Source: Rhodococcus sp. AW25M09
GTDB taxonomy: Bacteria; Actinomycetota; Actinomycetes; Mycobacteriales; Mycobacteriaceae
Direction: 5' to 3'
Length of the DNA: 33,034 nt
NCBI RefSeq assembly: GCF_000333955.1
Contig: NZ_CAPS01000123.1
Location: forward strand, 1 to 33,034
How positions within the stretch are numbered: the stretch's first letter is position 1; each line of letters starts with the position of its first letter. A model generated the notes under the pieces. That model was not told where the DNA came from. It saw nothing but the letters and a program-made list of their open reading frames with translations, and ran no database searches. A program made the position numbers and the translations under genes. Positions 15,232 to 23,055 of this stretch are shown here, piece after piece.

Positions 15232-16515
15232 TCAGCCTACCCAGCTGTACACCGACACCCAGTCCAGCAGCAGGTGTCCGCTGCTGTTGCCGTTTCCGTT
15301 CGTTTCGGTCTGCAGTTCCCAGCGCATGGGGCCCGATGGGACCCATTTCGTGCTGTCCAGTACCACCGTGTTGTCCAGAATGTAGCGAACTCGACCTGGG
15401 GACCACTCGATCGTGTAAGTGTGCCAGTCGGTGAAGTTCGCGCCGATGTTCTGCGCGATGTCCTGGCAACCGCCGACGCAGGAGCCCGCACCGGAGTAGT
15501 GGTGGAAGCCGCCGACCTGACCCGCGAGACTGCCTTCGGGGAAGTCCATTTCACCGTCGGCAGGCCATCTCTCGGACTGAGGCCACAGCAGCCACGCCAC
15601 ATAGTATTCGGCCAGAGTTGCCGAATCGATCTTGAAACGTGCCGTGTATCGGCCGTAGGTCTGGTTCTGTCCGGCGGCGTTGATCACAGGCGAGACGCTG
15701 GCACCGGCCGGGACTCCGTCGACGTTGTGCAGACCGTAGTCGAGCAGGCCGTCATGAGTGGACAGCACAGCGTCGGCTCGATACGGGCGCTTCTGATACG
15801 TGTCCTTGTAGCACTTGGGGTAAGTGCGCCACTTCTGATTCTGGGCACCGACATAGACGATCTTGGTGGGGTCGCAGTCATTCGCCCAAGAACCGACAGC
15901 CGAAGGCTTGGTGAAGTCATCGACGAAGATCTGCTTCCAACCGGGCAGGTCGCCCGTCGGCGCGGCAACTCCACTCGGCGTGGCTGCGGGAGCCGGTGGC
16001 GGTGGAGGGGGAGGAGTGGTCGGGAACGGCGTGGTGGCAGTGACCCACTTCTGCGCAGCAGAACCATTGCACTTCGCCAAGGTGGGTCGATTTCCGTTCG
16101 CCTCGCGTGAATTCTGCATGCAAAGATAGGTCTTCTGCAGCAGCGAAATCGATCCATCACCACGTATGGACCACTGTTGAGCGGCTTTACCGTTGCACGC
16201 CCACGTGGTCAACCGGACGCCGGCAGCTGCGTAGCCGGACGCCGGTGACAAGCACCGACCCTGCACCCTGATCGTCGCGTCTTCGGTGCCGCTCCAGGTT
16301 TGCGCACCGGTGCCGTTGCAATCCCATATCTGAACGGGATTGTTTTGCCCCGTGTAGCCGCCCTTGTTGTCCAGGCAGAAGCCGGCCGGCGTCTTGATGA
16401 GTCCCACCGTGGCCGCCTCGGCCTGTGGCGGGTGAACGACGACAGTGGAAAGTAATATCACCGATCCGATGGCTACAAGCGAACGCCTCAGAGCAGAACG
16501 GCCCGAAAAATTCAT
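15232..16515 (-). CDS. Secreted CBM13 - GH16 glycoside hydrolase
   Basis: A 427-aa protein. Residues 1-35 form a signal peptide (RR charges, hydrophobic core 14-27, cleavage near AEA-A). A ricin-type beta-trefoil (CBM13) covers about 37-160, with three QxW repeats (AQTW, AQQW, AQKW). A proline-rich linker lies at about 163-180 and a GH16 domain covers about 185-427. The catalytic ExDxxE motif is Glu322-Asp324-Glu327 (EMDFPE). GH16 enzymes cut beta-1,3/1,4-glucans, galactans or related polymers; the CBM suggests binding to a polysaccharide. The start at 16515 has a GAGG site, and upstream in-frame starts would bury the signal peptide. Its catalytic half is the same length as, and very similar to, that of the lipoprotein at 20261-21589. 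Confidence 0.88.
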   Translation of the reverse strand: MNFSGRSALRRSLVAIGSVILLSTVVVHPPQAEAATVGLIKTPAGFCLDNKGGYTGQNNPVQIWDCNGTGAQTWSGTEDATIRVQGRCLSPASGYAAAGVRLTTWACNGKAAQQWSIRGDGSISLLQKTYLCMQNSREANGNRPTLAKCNGSAAQKWVTATTPFPTTPPPPPPPAPAATPSGVAAPTGDLPGWKQIFVDDFTKPSAVGSWANDCDPTKIVYVGAQNQKWRTYPKCYKDTYQKRPYRADAVLSTHDGLLDYGLHNVDGVPAGASVSPVINAAGQNQTYGRYTARFKIDSATLAEYYVAWLLWPQSERWPADGEMDFPEGSLAGQVGGFHHYSGAGSCVGGCQDIAQNIGANFTDWHTYTIEWSPGRVRYILDNTVVLDSTKWVPSGPMRWELQTETNGNGNSSGHLLLDWVSVYSWVG

Positions 16516-16971
16516 TGTTCCATCCTCTACACGACCCGACGTCATAGTGTGTGCGCGACAAATTGGCGCACACAATTGCCAGCAATTCAGATCATAGAGA
16601 CGCTCTTAGCGTTTGTGCTCAAAATGCATAACTACCCCAAACCAGCAGGTCAACGACGTAATTGAAATAAATACGACCGGTACGATAATATGATTTATTG
16701 TTAAACTAATTGAAACTTCATAAAAATCGATTACTTTGACCGAATAGACTCGAAAATCGAACCCAAAGTTTCATTTACGTCGGATTGCGATCTTTCGGTA
16801 CGCAAATTAGGCAACACGCGTCCGCTGATACGGGTCGTATCTCGCGAATCCGACATCCAAGACGCCTCACGACTACTAGTAAGTCACCGGGCCCGGAAAC
16901 TCGCGCCGGACACCATCTGTACGGTGGAGCGAAGGACCTCGACCGATGAATCATCCAGGGGAAGGAACTTC
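16516..16971. promoter_or_regulatory. AT-rich divergent control region between GH16 and ATP-grasp genes
   Basis: A gene-free stretch of 456 bp. Bases 16681-16740 contain only 13 G/C in 60 (22%, hand count), against a strongly GC-rich background; the flanking 60-bp blocks are about 42%. Actinobacterial Lsr2 binds such AT-rich DNA. A perfect 6-bp inverted repeat with a 3-nt centre (GATACG-GGT-CGTATC) lies at 16827-16841. No -35/-10 pair is convincing on either strand. Confidence 0.5.
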
Positions 16972-18213
16972 ATGACTCAGCCGAACAGGCTCGAGAAAGA
17001 TCCGAACAAAGGTTTCGTCGCCCTGCTGGGCTGGAGTTTGGCCGCAGTAGAGGCACTGGACAAGTTCGATCGGCGCTACGTCGTCGTCGCCCCGGAGTGG
17101 GCCGAAGCGTACTGCACCGAGCACGACATTCCGTACATCCCGTGGAACTTCGAGCGACTCAACGATCGCTCGCTGGAGATCGCCGAGACCCTGCGGGACA
17201 AGGGTGTCGATGTCGCGATTCCGCTCTACGAGGAGACGGTGGAGTGGGCCGGTGCCATCAACTCGGTACTGCTGGGCAACCCTCGGTTGTTCGGTCAGGC
17301 GATGCTGCTGCGCGACAAGGCGCTGATGAAGCGCAGAGCTCAGCTCGGCGGCATCCGGGTGGGAATCTTCGAGGAGGCCCACGACCGCGAGGACGTCATC
17401 CGTTTCCTCCGGCGGGTCAATCAGACCCTGCTCAAGCTCGACGGCGATCCGAACGACCCCATCCACCTCAAGGCCTTCGACAAAGCCGGATGCCTGGGCC
17501 ACCGAGTCATCCGCACGCCAGACGAGGTCGACTCGATTCCCGACGAGGAATTCCCGGTGCTGATGGAATCGCACCTCGACGGCTGGGAATTCGCCGTCGA
17601 AGCGTGGATCCACAACGGCAAGATCAAATTTCTCAACATCTCCGAGTACGTCACCCTCGGATACTCGGTATTCGTTCCCGCGACACCGGAACTCGAGAAG
17701 TACCGCGATCAGATCACGGTGCAGATCGAGAAGTTGATCAAGACCTTCGACATCGAGTTCGGATTCATTCATCCCGAGTACTTCGTCACCAGCGACGGCG
17801 AGATGTACTTCGGTGAGGTCGCATACCGGCCACCGGGCTTCAAGGTGTTCGAGCTACTCGAGCGGGCCTACGGATTCAACGCCTACCAGGGCTTGGCGCT
17901 CGCGTTCGACCCGAAGACCACCGAGGAAGAGATCGACGCTTTCTTCCCGAAGGAGGTTGTCGATGCGACCGGCGTCGCCGGATGTTTCGGCGTGTATCCA
18001 CGACGCCGTGTTGTCAGCCATCTGCAAATTCCGGAGGAGACAACAGGTCATGACTACTACGAGACCAACGACCTGTCGGCACCGGTCGAGGAAACCGTCA
18101 CCAAGAGAACAGCGTTCGGCACCCATTGGGGACTGCTGTACTTCTTCGGCGAAGATACCTATGTCATGCGTGACCTGCTGAAGCACCAGGAAGAACTGGA
18201 CTTCTACGTGTGA
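16972..18213 (+). CDS. Stand-alone ATP-grasp ligase, substrate unknown
   Basis: A 413-aa protein. The N-terminal domain (about 1-100) is a pre-ATP-grasp fold. The ATP-binding part contains LLRDKALMKRRAQLGG and an inserted KLDGDPNDPIHLKAFDKAG. The metal end is YFGEVAYRPPGFKVFELLERAYG, in which the usual E-x-N reads E-V-A but the Arg-Pro-Pro-Gly part is kept, as in several carboxylate-amine ligases. Such enzymes make an acyl phosphate and join it to an amine. It is not a MysC or MysD copy. The ATG at 16972 follows GGGGAAGGAA, a strong ribosome binding site. The stop overlaps the start of the 689-aa protein (GTGA), so the two are probably made together. Substrate and product are unknown. Confidence 0.82.
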   Translation: MTQPNRLEKDPNKGFVALLGWSLAAVEALDKFDRRYVVVAPEWAEAYCTEHDIPYIPWNFERLNDRSLEIAETLRDKGVDVAIPLYEETVEWAGAINSVLLGNPRLFGQAMLLRDKALMKRRAQLGGIRVGIFEEAHDREDVIRFLRRVNQTLLKLDGDPNDPIHLKAFDKAGCLGHRVIRTPDEVDSIPDEEFPVLMESHLDGWEFAVEAWIHNGKIKFLNISEYVTLGYSVFVPATPELEKYRDQITVQIEKLIKTFDIEFGFIHPEYFVTSDGEMYFGEVAYRPPGFKVFELLERAYGFNAYQGLALAFDPKTTEEEIDAFFPKEVVDATGVAGCFGVYPRRRVVSHLQIPEETTGHDYYETNDLSAPVEETVTKRTAFGTHWGLLYFFGEDTYVMRDLLKHQEELDFYV

Positions 18214-20279
18214 GGCAACAACTCGGGAACGACACCGAACCGGCGTCGCAGGCGATGGACGAGTCGGCACCGACCGACGCGACTACCGCCGTGGACAAAG
18301 CTCTGGCATCGCGGCTCGCGCAACTCGACCATGCAGTGCATGCCTTGGCCGATGCACCTGAGTTCAGCAAGAACACCAAGGTGCGTCGGGTGCTCGATGG
18401 CCTGCATCGAGTTCTGATGCAGCCCGGCGGTTGCGATGCAATTCGCGAACGCGCCGAGAAGCTCGAGAATGCGGGGCTGTTCGCGGGCACCGACTGGGCG
18501 CAGCCCGATATCCTGGTTCCAGGATTCGTAGGGCCCAGCCTGCGCAGCGGCAACGACGACACCTTCGTGCTCGAGGCGACCAGCGAACTGCGGATGGCCG
18601 CGATCGTCGCGGGTGAGTTCGAGCATCCAGCGGTGACCGCCGAGGATGCGCGTCGGTTCCTTTCTCAGGTCCTCGCACTCAATCTCGACGTGCTGTTCAC
18701 ACCGCCGTCCGAGTCGGAACGAGTTCGCCTCGGCCGTACCGCGCACCTGATCCGTGATCTGTTCGGGTTCGTAGCCGGACAGATCGGCTACGACAGTGTT
18801 CTCGACGAGTTGGTCGAGGAGATCTGGCGAATCCTGCGCCAGCGCCCGATTCAGGTGGACACCATCAAGGACATGGTCACCCGCATCGCGATCTATCGCG
18901 ATGACCCGACCGTCGACCTCGGCACGTCCGGGCAAGGCCTGGACCGGCTGATCACGGCATTGTTCGGCACCACGGATGCGTGCCGCGAGGATCCAGGCGT
19001 CGAGGTGTACCGGTCTCGACTAGAGGCGATGGATGTCGAGGCGTTGCAGTTCGAAGCTCGCGGATTCGCGCGGGCGATGCACGACACCGGGCTGGTCTCG
19101 CCGTATCACGCGACGCTGACGCAATTTCTCGTCGATCACTACTCGTACGTTCTGCCCGAGGCCTTGGGCCTGTCCGACACCGGCCGCACCTGCCTCACCC
19201 GCTACCCGGAGTTGGTGCACCGCCTCATCGAGGAAACGGTCTACCCCGAGACCGCTCAGTGCCTGTACGGGCTGGCTCTGCTGCTCGATCGCGGAATACT
19301 GCATCAGCCGCCGATCGTGCCGTCACTGTGGCGGCAAATATCGTTGAAGCTCGCCCCGGCCGTGCAGGAACGACTGATCACCACGTTCGGCCCGGTACCC
19401 GCACCGCAGTCACGGCTGCTCGGCGGACTGCTGTCGATGCTCGGGCAACCGCTCGGAGTGGGGCAGGGCGACAACCCGACGTGCCAGTCGGCACGGGCGC
19501 TGTCCATGTGGGCCTACAACGATCCCGACTATCTCCTGCAGATGGTGGTGTGGGCAGCACGTGACGAGGAGATCGTCATGCACTTCGAAGGCCAGTCGAT
19601 CTCGTCCACCGAAAGCGTCAGCGGCGTCGCCACATCCGATCCGGTGGACCTCGACCCCGCCTCACTGCTGTTGGTTCCGCACCTCGATCGCATCTACGCC
19701 GAGATGGTCAGGCGGTGCGCCGGCCGCCCGGGTGACCCGCACCGCTGGGTCAATCCCGAGTTCCACGGGTGGTGGTCGGCTCGCGAATTCCACATCGACG
19801 TCGACGTCGAAACCGGCAATCTGGTCGACCTGGACGGGTTTCTCCGTCAGTTCTACGCGGCGTATCACCCGGAGTACAACGGGCACCAGCCGCTGATTCA
19901 CCCGCAACCCGCCGGCGTGGCCGTAACCGACAGTGCCGCAAGGTATGTGGGGTGGCATGCCATCACGATCCTGCGCGTGAACACTGATCCCGACGGCGTC
20001 ATGCGGGTGTACTTCTTCAATCCGAACAACGACAGCGGGCAGGACTGGGGAGACGGCGTCGTCGTCGGCACGGCAGGCAACGGCGAACGAGCGGGAGAAG
20101 GTTCGCTCCCGTTCGACCAATTCGCTTCTCGGTTGTACATCTTCCACACCGACCCGTTGGAAAATGGCGAACCCCAGAGAATCCCGTGTGAGGACATCGA
20201 CAGGATCGTCGGTTACATCGAACGGAGCTGGGGAGCAGAGCGTTCCGTACGGGCTGGGTATCAACCGGTCCAGGAATAG
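18210..20279 (+). CDS. Large protein of unknown family with a papain-like C-terminal arrangement
   Basis: A 689-aa protein I do not recognise as a named family. There is no signal peptide or membrane helix. Residues about 30-400 look helical and carry no motif I know. The C-terminal part has Gln419-x5-Cys425 (GQGDNPTCQSARALSMWA), His583 (YVGWHAITI) and Asn604/Asn606/Asp608 (FFNPNNDSGQDWGDG). The order and the Gln-Cys spacing match the papain oxyanion glutamine and catalytic Cys/His/Asn. A cysteine peptidase, transglutaminase or acyl-transfer activity is therefore plausible but unproven. The GTG start at 18210 overlaps the ATP-grasp gene by 4 nt; an ATG at 18255 is an alternative. Its 3' end overlaps the convergent GH16 lipoprotein gene by 19 nt. 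Co-expression with a ligase suggests a make-and-cleave or make-and-transfer pair. Confidence 0.7.
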   Translation: MRQQLGNDTEPASQAMDESAPTDATTAVDKALASRLAQLDHAVHALADAPEFSKNTKVRRVLDGLHRVLMQPGGCDAIRERAEKLENAGLFAGTDWAQPDILVPGFVGPSLRSGNDDTFVLEATSELRMAAIVAGEFEHPAVTAEDARRFLSQVLALNLDVLFTPPSESERVRLGRTAHLIRDLFGFVAGQIGYDSVLDELVEEIWRILRQRPIQVDTIKDMVTRIAIYRDDPTVDLGTSGQGLDRLITALFGTTDACREDPGVEVYRSRLEAMDVEALQFEARGFARAMHDTGLVSPYHATLTQFLVDHYSYVLPEALGLSDTGRTCLTRYPELVHRLIEETVYPETAQCLYGLALLLDRGILHQPPIVPSLWRQISLKLAPAVQERLITTFGPVPAPQSRLLGGLLSMLGQPLGVGQGDNPTCQSARALSMWAYNDPDYLLQMVVWAARDEEIVMHFEGQSISSTESVSGVATSDPVDLDPASLLLVPHLDRIYAEMVRRCAGRPGDPHRWVNPEFHGWWSAREFHIDVDVETGNLVDLDGFLRQFYAAYHPEYNGHQPLIHPQPAGVAVTDSAARYVGWHAITILRVNTDPDGVMRVYFFNPNNDSGQDWGDGVVVGTAGNGERAGEGSLPFDQFASRLYIFHTDPLENGEPQRIPCEDIDRIVGYIERSWGAERSVRAGYQPVQE

Positions 20280-21589
20280 ACGGACACCCAGTCCAAGATC
20301 AGATTTCCTTCACTGTTCCCGTCCCCCTTGGTCTCGGTCTGCAACTCCCATCGCATGGGCGACGCGGGCACGTAGTCGGTGGAGTCCAGCACGACGGTCT
20401 CATCGAGGAGGTACCGAACCCGACCGGGTGACCATTCCATGGTGTAGGTGTGCCAGTCGGTGAACTGTGCACCGATGTCGGTGGCAGCCACCTTGCATCC
20501 GTCAGCGCACGATCCCTCCCCTGAGAAATGGTGGAAACCGCCGACGTTGCCCGACAGAGCCCCCTCCGGAAAATCGAGTTCGCCGTCGTAGGGCCAGTTC
20601 TCGGATCGAGGCCACAGCAACCACGCTGCGTAGTACTCGGACAGGTCGGGAGATTCGACCTTGAACCGCGCTGAGTACCTCCCGTACGTCTGGTACTGAC
20701 TGTCGCCATCGATCACCGGAGAGATACTCGCGCCTGCGGGTATTCCGTCGACCTGGCCGAGGTGGTACTCGAGCGCACCGTCGGTGGTGGACAGAACCGC
20801 ATCGGGTCGATAGGGCCGCTTGTCGTAGGTGTCGGGATAGCACGAGGGGTAGGTGCGCCACCGCTGACCTTCGCTCCCGGTGTAGACGACCTTTGTCGGG
20901 TCGCATTCGTTGGCCCAACTACCGTTCGCCGACGGTGCGGTGAACTCATCGACGAAAATCTGTTTCCAACCCGGCAAGTCTCCTGTGGGCGCGGCGACAC
21001 CACCGGGGTTGTCGGTATTGGGCTCCGCAGCTGCTACGGGCTCGAAGACCTGAGCCGACGAGCCGTCGCACTCGGCCACGATCGCCCGTTTCCGGTCCTG
21101 CTGAACTCCTGCTACCGCGAGACACAGCGACGTGCCGGCGAGACCGATCGAAGACGAGTCACCTGCTTCCCAGGTGGCCACGTTGTCCCCGTCGCAGGTG
21201 CTCAGAACCACAGAGGTACCGGCAGCCGCCGCTGAATCGCTGTCCAGAACCAAGCACTGCGACCGAACACGAACGGTACCGTCGGCTTCGGCAACCCAAC
21301 GCTGCGCCTGCGTACCGTTGCAGGCTGCGAGTCGAACGGATCCAGTCGGATCGGTGTCACTACCGTCGAGGCAGTACGACCCCGCGGATTCGAACTGCCC
21401 GGTGAAGGTGACAGCGGGCTGCGCGGGCGGACCGTCGTCGTTCGAGAAAACGCTGCAGCCCACGACGAGCACGCACACGGTGACGATCATTACCGATGCG
21501 GATAGCGCACGCCGCGCACCAGAGTCGCTGCCGATCCATCGACCGGGACGCGAAACTCCGTGCCGAATTCGCATCGGGGTCGTCCCCAT
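20261..21589 (-). CDS. GH16 glycoside hydrolase lipoprotein
   Basis: A 442-aa protein. The N-terminus has a basic stretch, a hydrophobic segment and a lipobox LVVGC with lipidated Cys45, so it should be anchored on the outer face of the membrane. A ricin-like region (about 60-195) keeps one QxW (AQRW); the other two are degenerate (VATW, AQVF). The GH16 domain carries Glu337-Asp339-Glu342 (ELDFPE). Its last 106 residues match those of the GH16 protein at 15232-16515 without a gap, and the whole catalytic domains look about 70% identical by eye. The start at 21589 is chosen because GGAGG lies 5 nt before it. The two paralogues bracket the ATP-grasp/papain-like operon. One is probably soluble and the other membrane-bound. 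Confidence 0.87.
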   Translation of the reverse strand: MGTTPMRIRHGVSRPGRWIGSDSGARRALSASVMIVTVCVLVVGCSVFSNDDGPPAQPAVTFTGQFESAGSYCLDGSDTDPTGSVRLAACNGTQAQRWVAEADGTVRVRSQCLVLDSDSAAAAGTSVVLSTCDGDNVATWEAGDSSSIGLAGTSLCLAVAGVQQDRKRAIVAECDGSSAQVFEPVAAAEPNTDNPGGVAAPTGDLPGWKQIFVDEFTAPSANGSWANECDPTKVVYTGSEGQRWRTYPSCYPDTYDKRPYRPDAVLSTTDGALEYHLGQVDGIPAGASISPVIDGDSQYQTYGRYSARFKVESPDLSEYYAAWLLWPRSENWPYDGELDFPEGALSGNVGGFHHFSGEGSCADGCKVAATDIGAQFTDWHTYTMEWSPGRVRYLLDETVVLDSTDYVPASPMRWELQTETKGDGNSEGNLILDWVSVYSWTG

Positions 21590-21673
21590 TGCTGCCTCCA
21601 TAAGTGACGATCCGTACTTTCTCGAGGGTACAGAACGTTCAGCGGGTGCAGCCGCTACGCTGAAACTGGGCAA

Positions 21674-21889
21674 TCAGTCCTTTTTGTCGAGCGCATCCGG
21701 CTTGTGCACCGCATCGTTGCCCGACTTGTCGCTCTCGACCCGGTATTGGGGGTCGTCCTTCGAGGCCTTCACCGTTCTGCCCGCGGCTTCGGTCTCGGAG
21801 GTGATCTTCTCCACCACAGTTCCCTCGGTCGTGGTTCCGTGGGTGTTCCACTCCACCTTGTCGCCCTTGTGCAGCTCTTCCTTCGACAT
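21674..21889 (-). CDS. Small HVA1/TUDOR-domain protein (DUF2945)
   Basis: A 71-aa basic/acidic small protein (KGDKVEWNTHGTTTEGTVVEKIT, then YRVESDKSGNDAVHKPDAL). It matches the 'hypervirulence associated protein TUDOR domain' family, seen widely in bacteria and fungi without a defined activity. The ATG at 21889 has GAAAGG about 11 nt upstream. It lies 62 nt after the mycolyltransferase-like gene and 84 nt before the GH16 lipoprotein gene, all on the minus strand. Nothing else links it to either. Confidence 0.8.
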   Translation of the reverse strand: MSKEELHKGDKVEWNTHGTTTEGTVVEKITSETEAAGRTVKASKDDPQYRVESDKSGNDAVHKPDALDKKD

Positions 21890-21951
21890 GTTCGGGTGAT
21901 CCTTTCGTCGGTGATCTCCACCGACGCGTACCCGCGAGAGCCTCGGGGCAA

Positions 21952-22947
21952 TCAGCGGGTTCCCAGAGCCGGTGCCAGCGTGGTGAACCAGGCCTCGCGC
22001 AACTGATCCTCGAACAACGGCCAGGTGTGCGCGCCCTCGTCGCGCATCGACACCGTCGCAGGCACATCGGCTCGGCGCAGCGCGTCGACGAAGATCGACG
22101 TGCAGAAGTTCACCATCGCCTCGACAGCCATTCCGCCGAACGGTGGAATCGCTCTCTCGGGGATTCGATCCACCGGTCCCGGCACGCCGCGGGATGAACC
22201 GACGTACACCGCGGTTCCCCGTAGACGCTCGACGTTGAGCGACGGATCGTGATCACGCCATCCCTGGCTGCCCGGCAGCCCCCACATGTTGAAGGGATTG
22301 TTGAGGCCGCCGGCAATCATCGTCGAAATGCCCACTGTGGCAAGTGGGTTGGACGGTGCCGGGCATCCACTGAACGACGCCGCCGCGTCGAACACGTCCG
22401 GAGCCTGGATCGCCAGGTCGAGTGCGGGCCCGCCGCTCATCGACAGTCCCGCCACACCGCGCCTGCCCGTCGATCCGTACGCAGCGTCGACGGCCGCAGG
22501 CAGCTCACGGGTGAGGTACGTCTGCCACATGTTGCTACCCAGCACCGGATCGGCGGTCTGCCAATCGGTGTAGAAGCTGAAGCGTCCACCGATCGGCGCG
22601 ACCACCGTGACGTTCTTGTCGAGAAAGAACTGTTCGACGCCGGAGTTGTTGAGCCACCCGACGCCGTCCTCGTTGCCGAGCGCGCCGTTGAGCAAGATCA
22701 GGCTCGGAGCAGCTTCGCCGCCGGGTGAATGCAGAATTTCGTTGGAGATGACGCGATTCATGGACGGGGAGAACACGTTCAGCACCGCTCGTGTGGCAGA
22801 CACTTGATGGATGCCGACGGCACCCGCCGCCGCGTCGGCCGATCCAGAGTTGCCCGGCAATGCCTGGGCCGATGTTCCGGTCATCAGCATCGACGCGATC
22901 ACGGCAGCAGTCACCGTCGCAGCGAATCGAGTTCGCTTCTTCCTCAT
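21952..22947 (-). CDS. Antigen 85-like mycolyltransferase/esterase
   Basis: A 331-aa secreted alpha/beta-hydrolase. The signal peptide covers residues 1-29 (RKKR start, cleavage near AQA). The nucleophile elbow GLSMSGG has Ser169, the likely catalytic histidine is His307 (EGAHTWPLFEDQL), and the MWQTYLTRELP segment before the elbow is typical of antigen 85/corynomycolyltransferases. These enzymes move mycolic acids between trehalose esters and arabinogalactan outside the membrane, which supports a mycolate-bearing host. The ATG at 22947 is chosen to begin the signal peptide; starts at 22965 (ATG) and 22971 (GTG) are possible but lack ribosome sites. Confidence 0.87.
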   Translation of the reverse strand: MRKKRTRFAATVTAAVIASMLMTGTSAQALPGNSGSADAAAGAVGIHQVSATRAVLNVFSPSMNRVISNEILHSPGGEAAPSLILLNGALGNEDGVGWLNNSGVEQFFLDKNVTVVAPIGGRFSFYTDWQTADPVLGSNMWQTYLTRELPAAVDAAYGSTGRRGVAGLSMSGGPALDLAIQAPDVFDAAASFSGCPAPSNPLATVGISTMIAGGLNNPFNMWGLPGSQGWRDHDPSLNVERLRGTAVYVGSSRGVPGPVDRIPERAIPPFGGMAVEAMVNFCTSIFVDALRRADVPATVSMRDEGAHTWPLFEDQLREAWFTTLAPALGTR

Positions 22948-23014
22948 CTGCCCCACTGGCAACATCAGCACCAGTCGAGGGTCGCACGAATTCCGCTTCC
23001 TCTCGCTAACGATC

Positions 23015-23035
23015 AGATTACGAAACCGATCGGTT
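23015..23035 (-). promoter_or_regulatory. Candidate promoter and palindrome of the mycolyltransferase-like gene
   Basis: On the minus strand a TAATCT -10 box (23020-23015) lies about 70 bp before the start. Right upstream of it is a perfect 12-bp palindrome AACCGATCGGTT (23024-23035), where a repressor could sit between -35 and -10. The -35 box is poor. Confidence 0.35.
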
Positions 23036-23055
23036 CGTTCGTTTGCTCGATCGAG

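Noticed and set aside
16681..16740. Remnant of an insertion sequence in the AT-rich island
   Set aside because: No terminal inverted repeats, target duplication or transposase fragment could be found.
16972..18213. Second copy of mysC or mysD
   Set aside because: It lacks the MysC blocks (ISGGKMTKALQLARSFH, CNPRTHSA) and the MysD LEAGLYCS motif, and its domain insertions differ.
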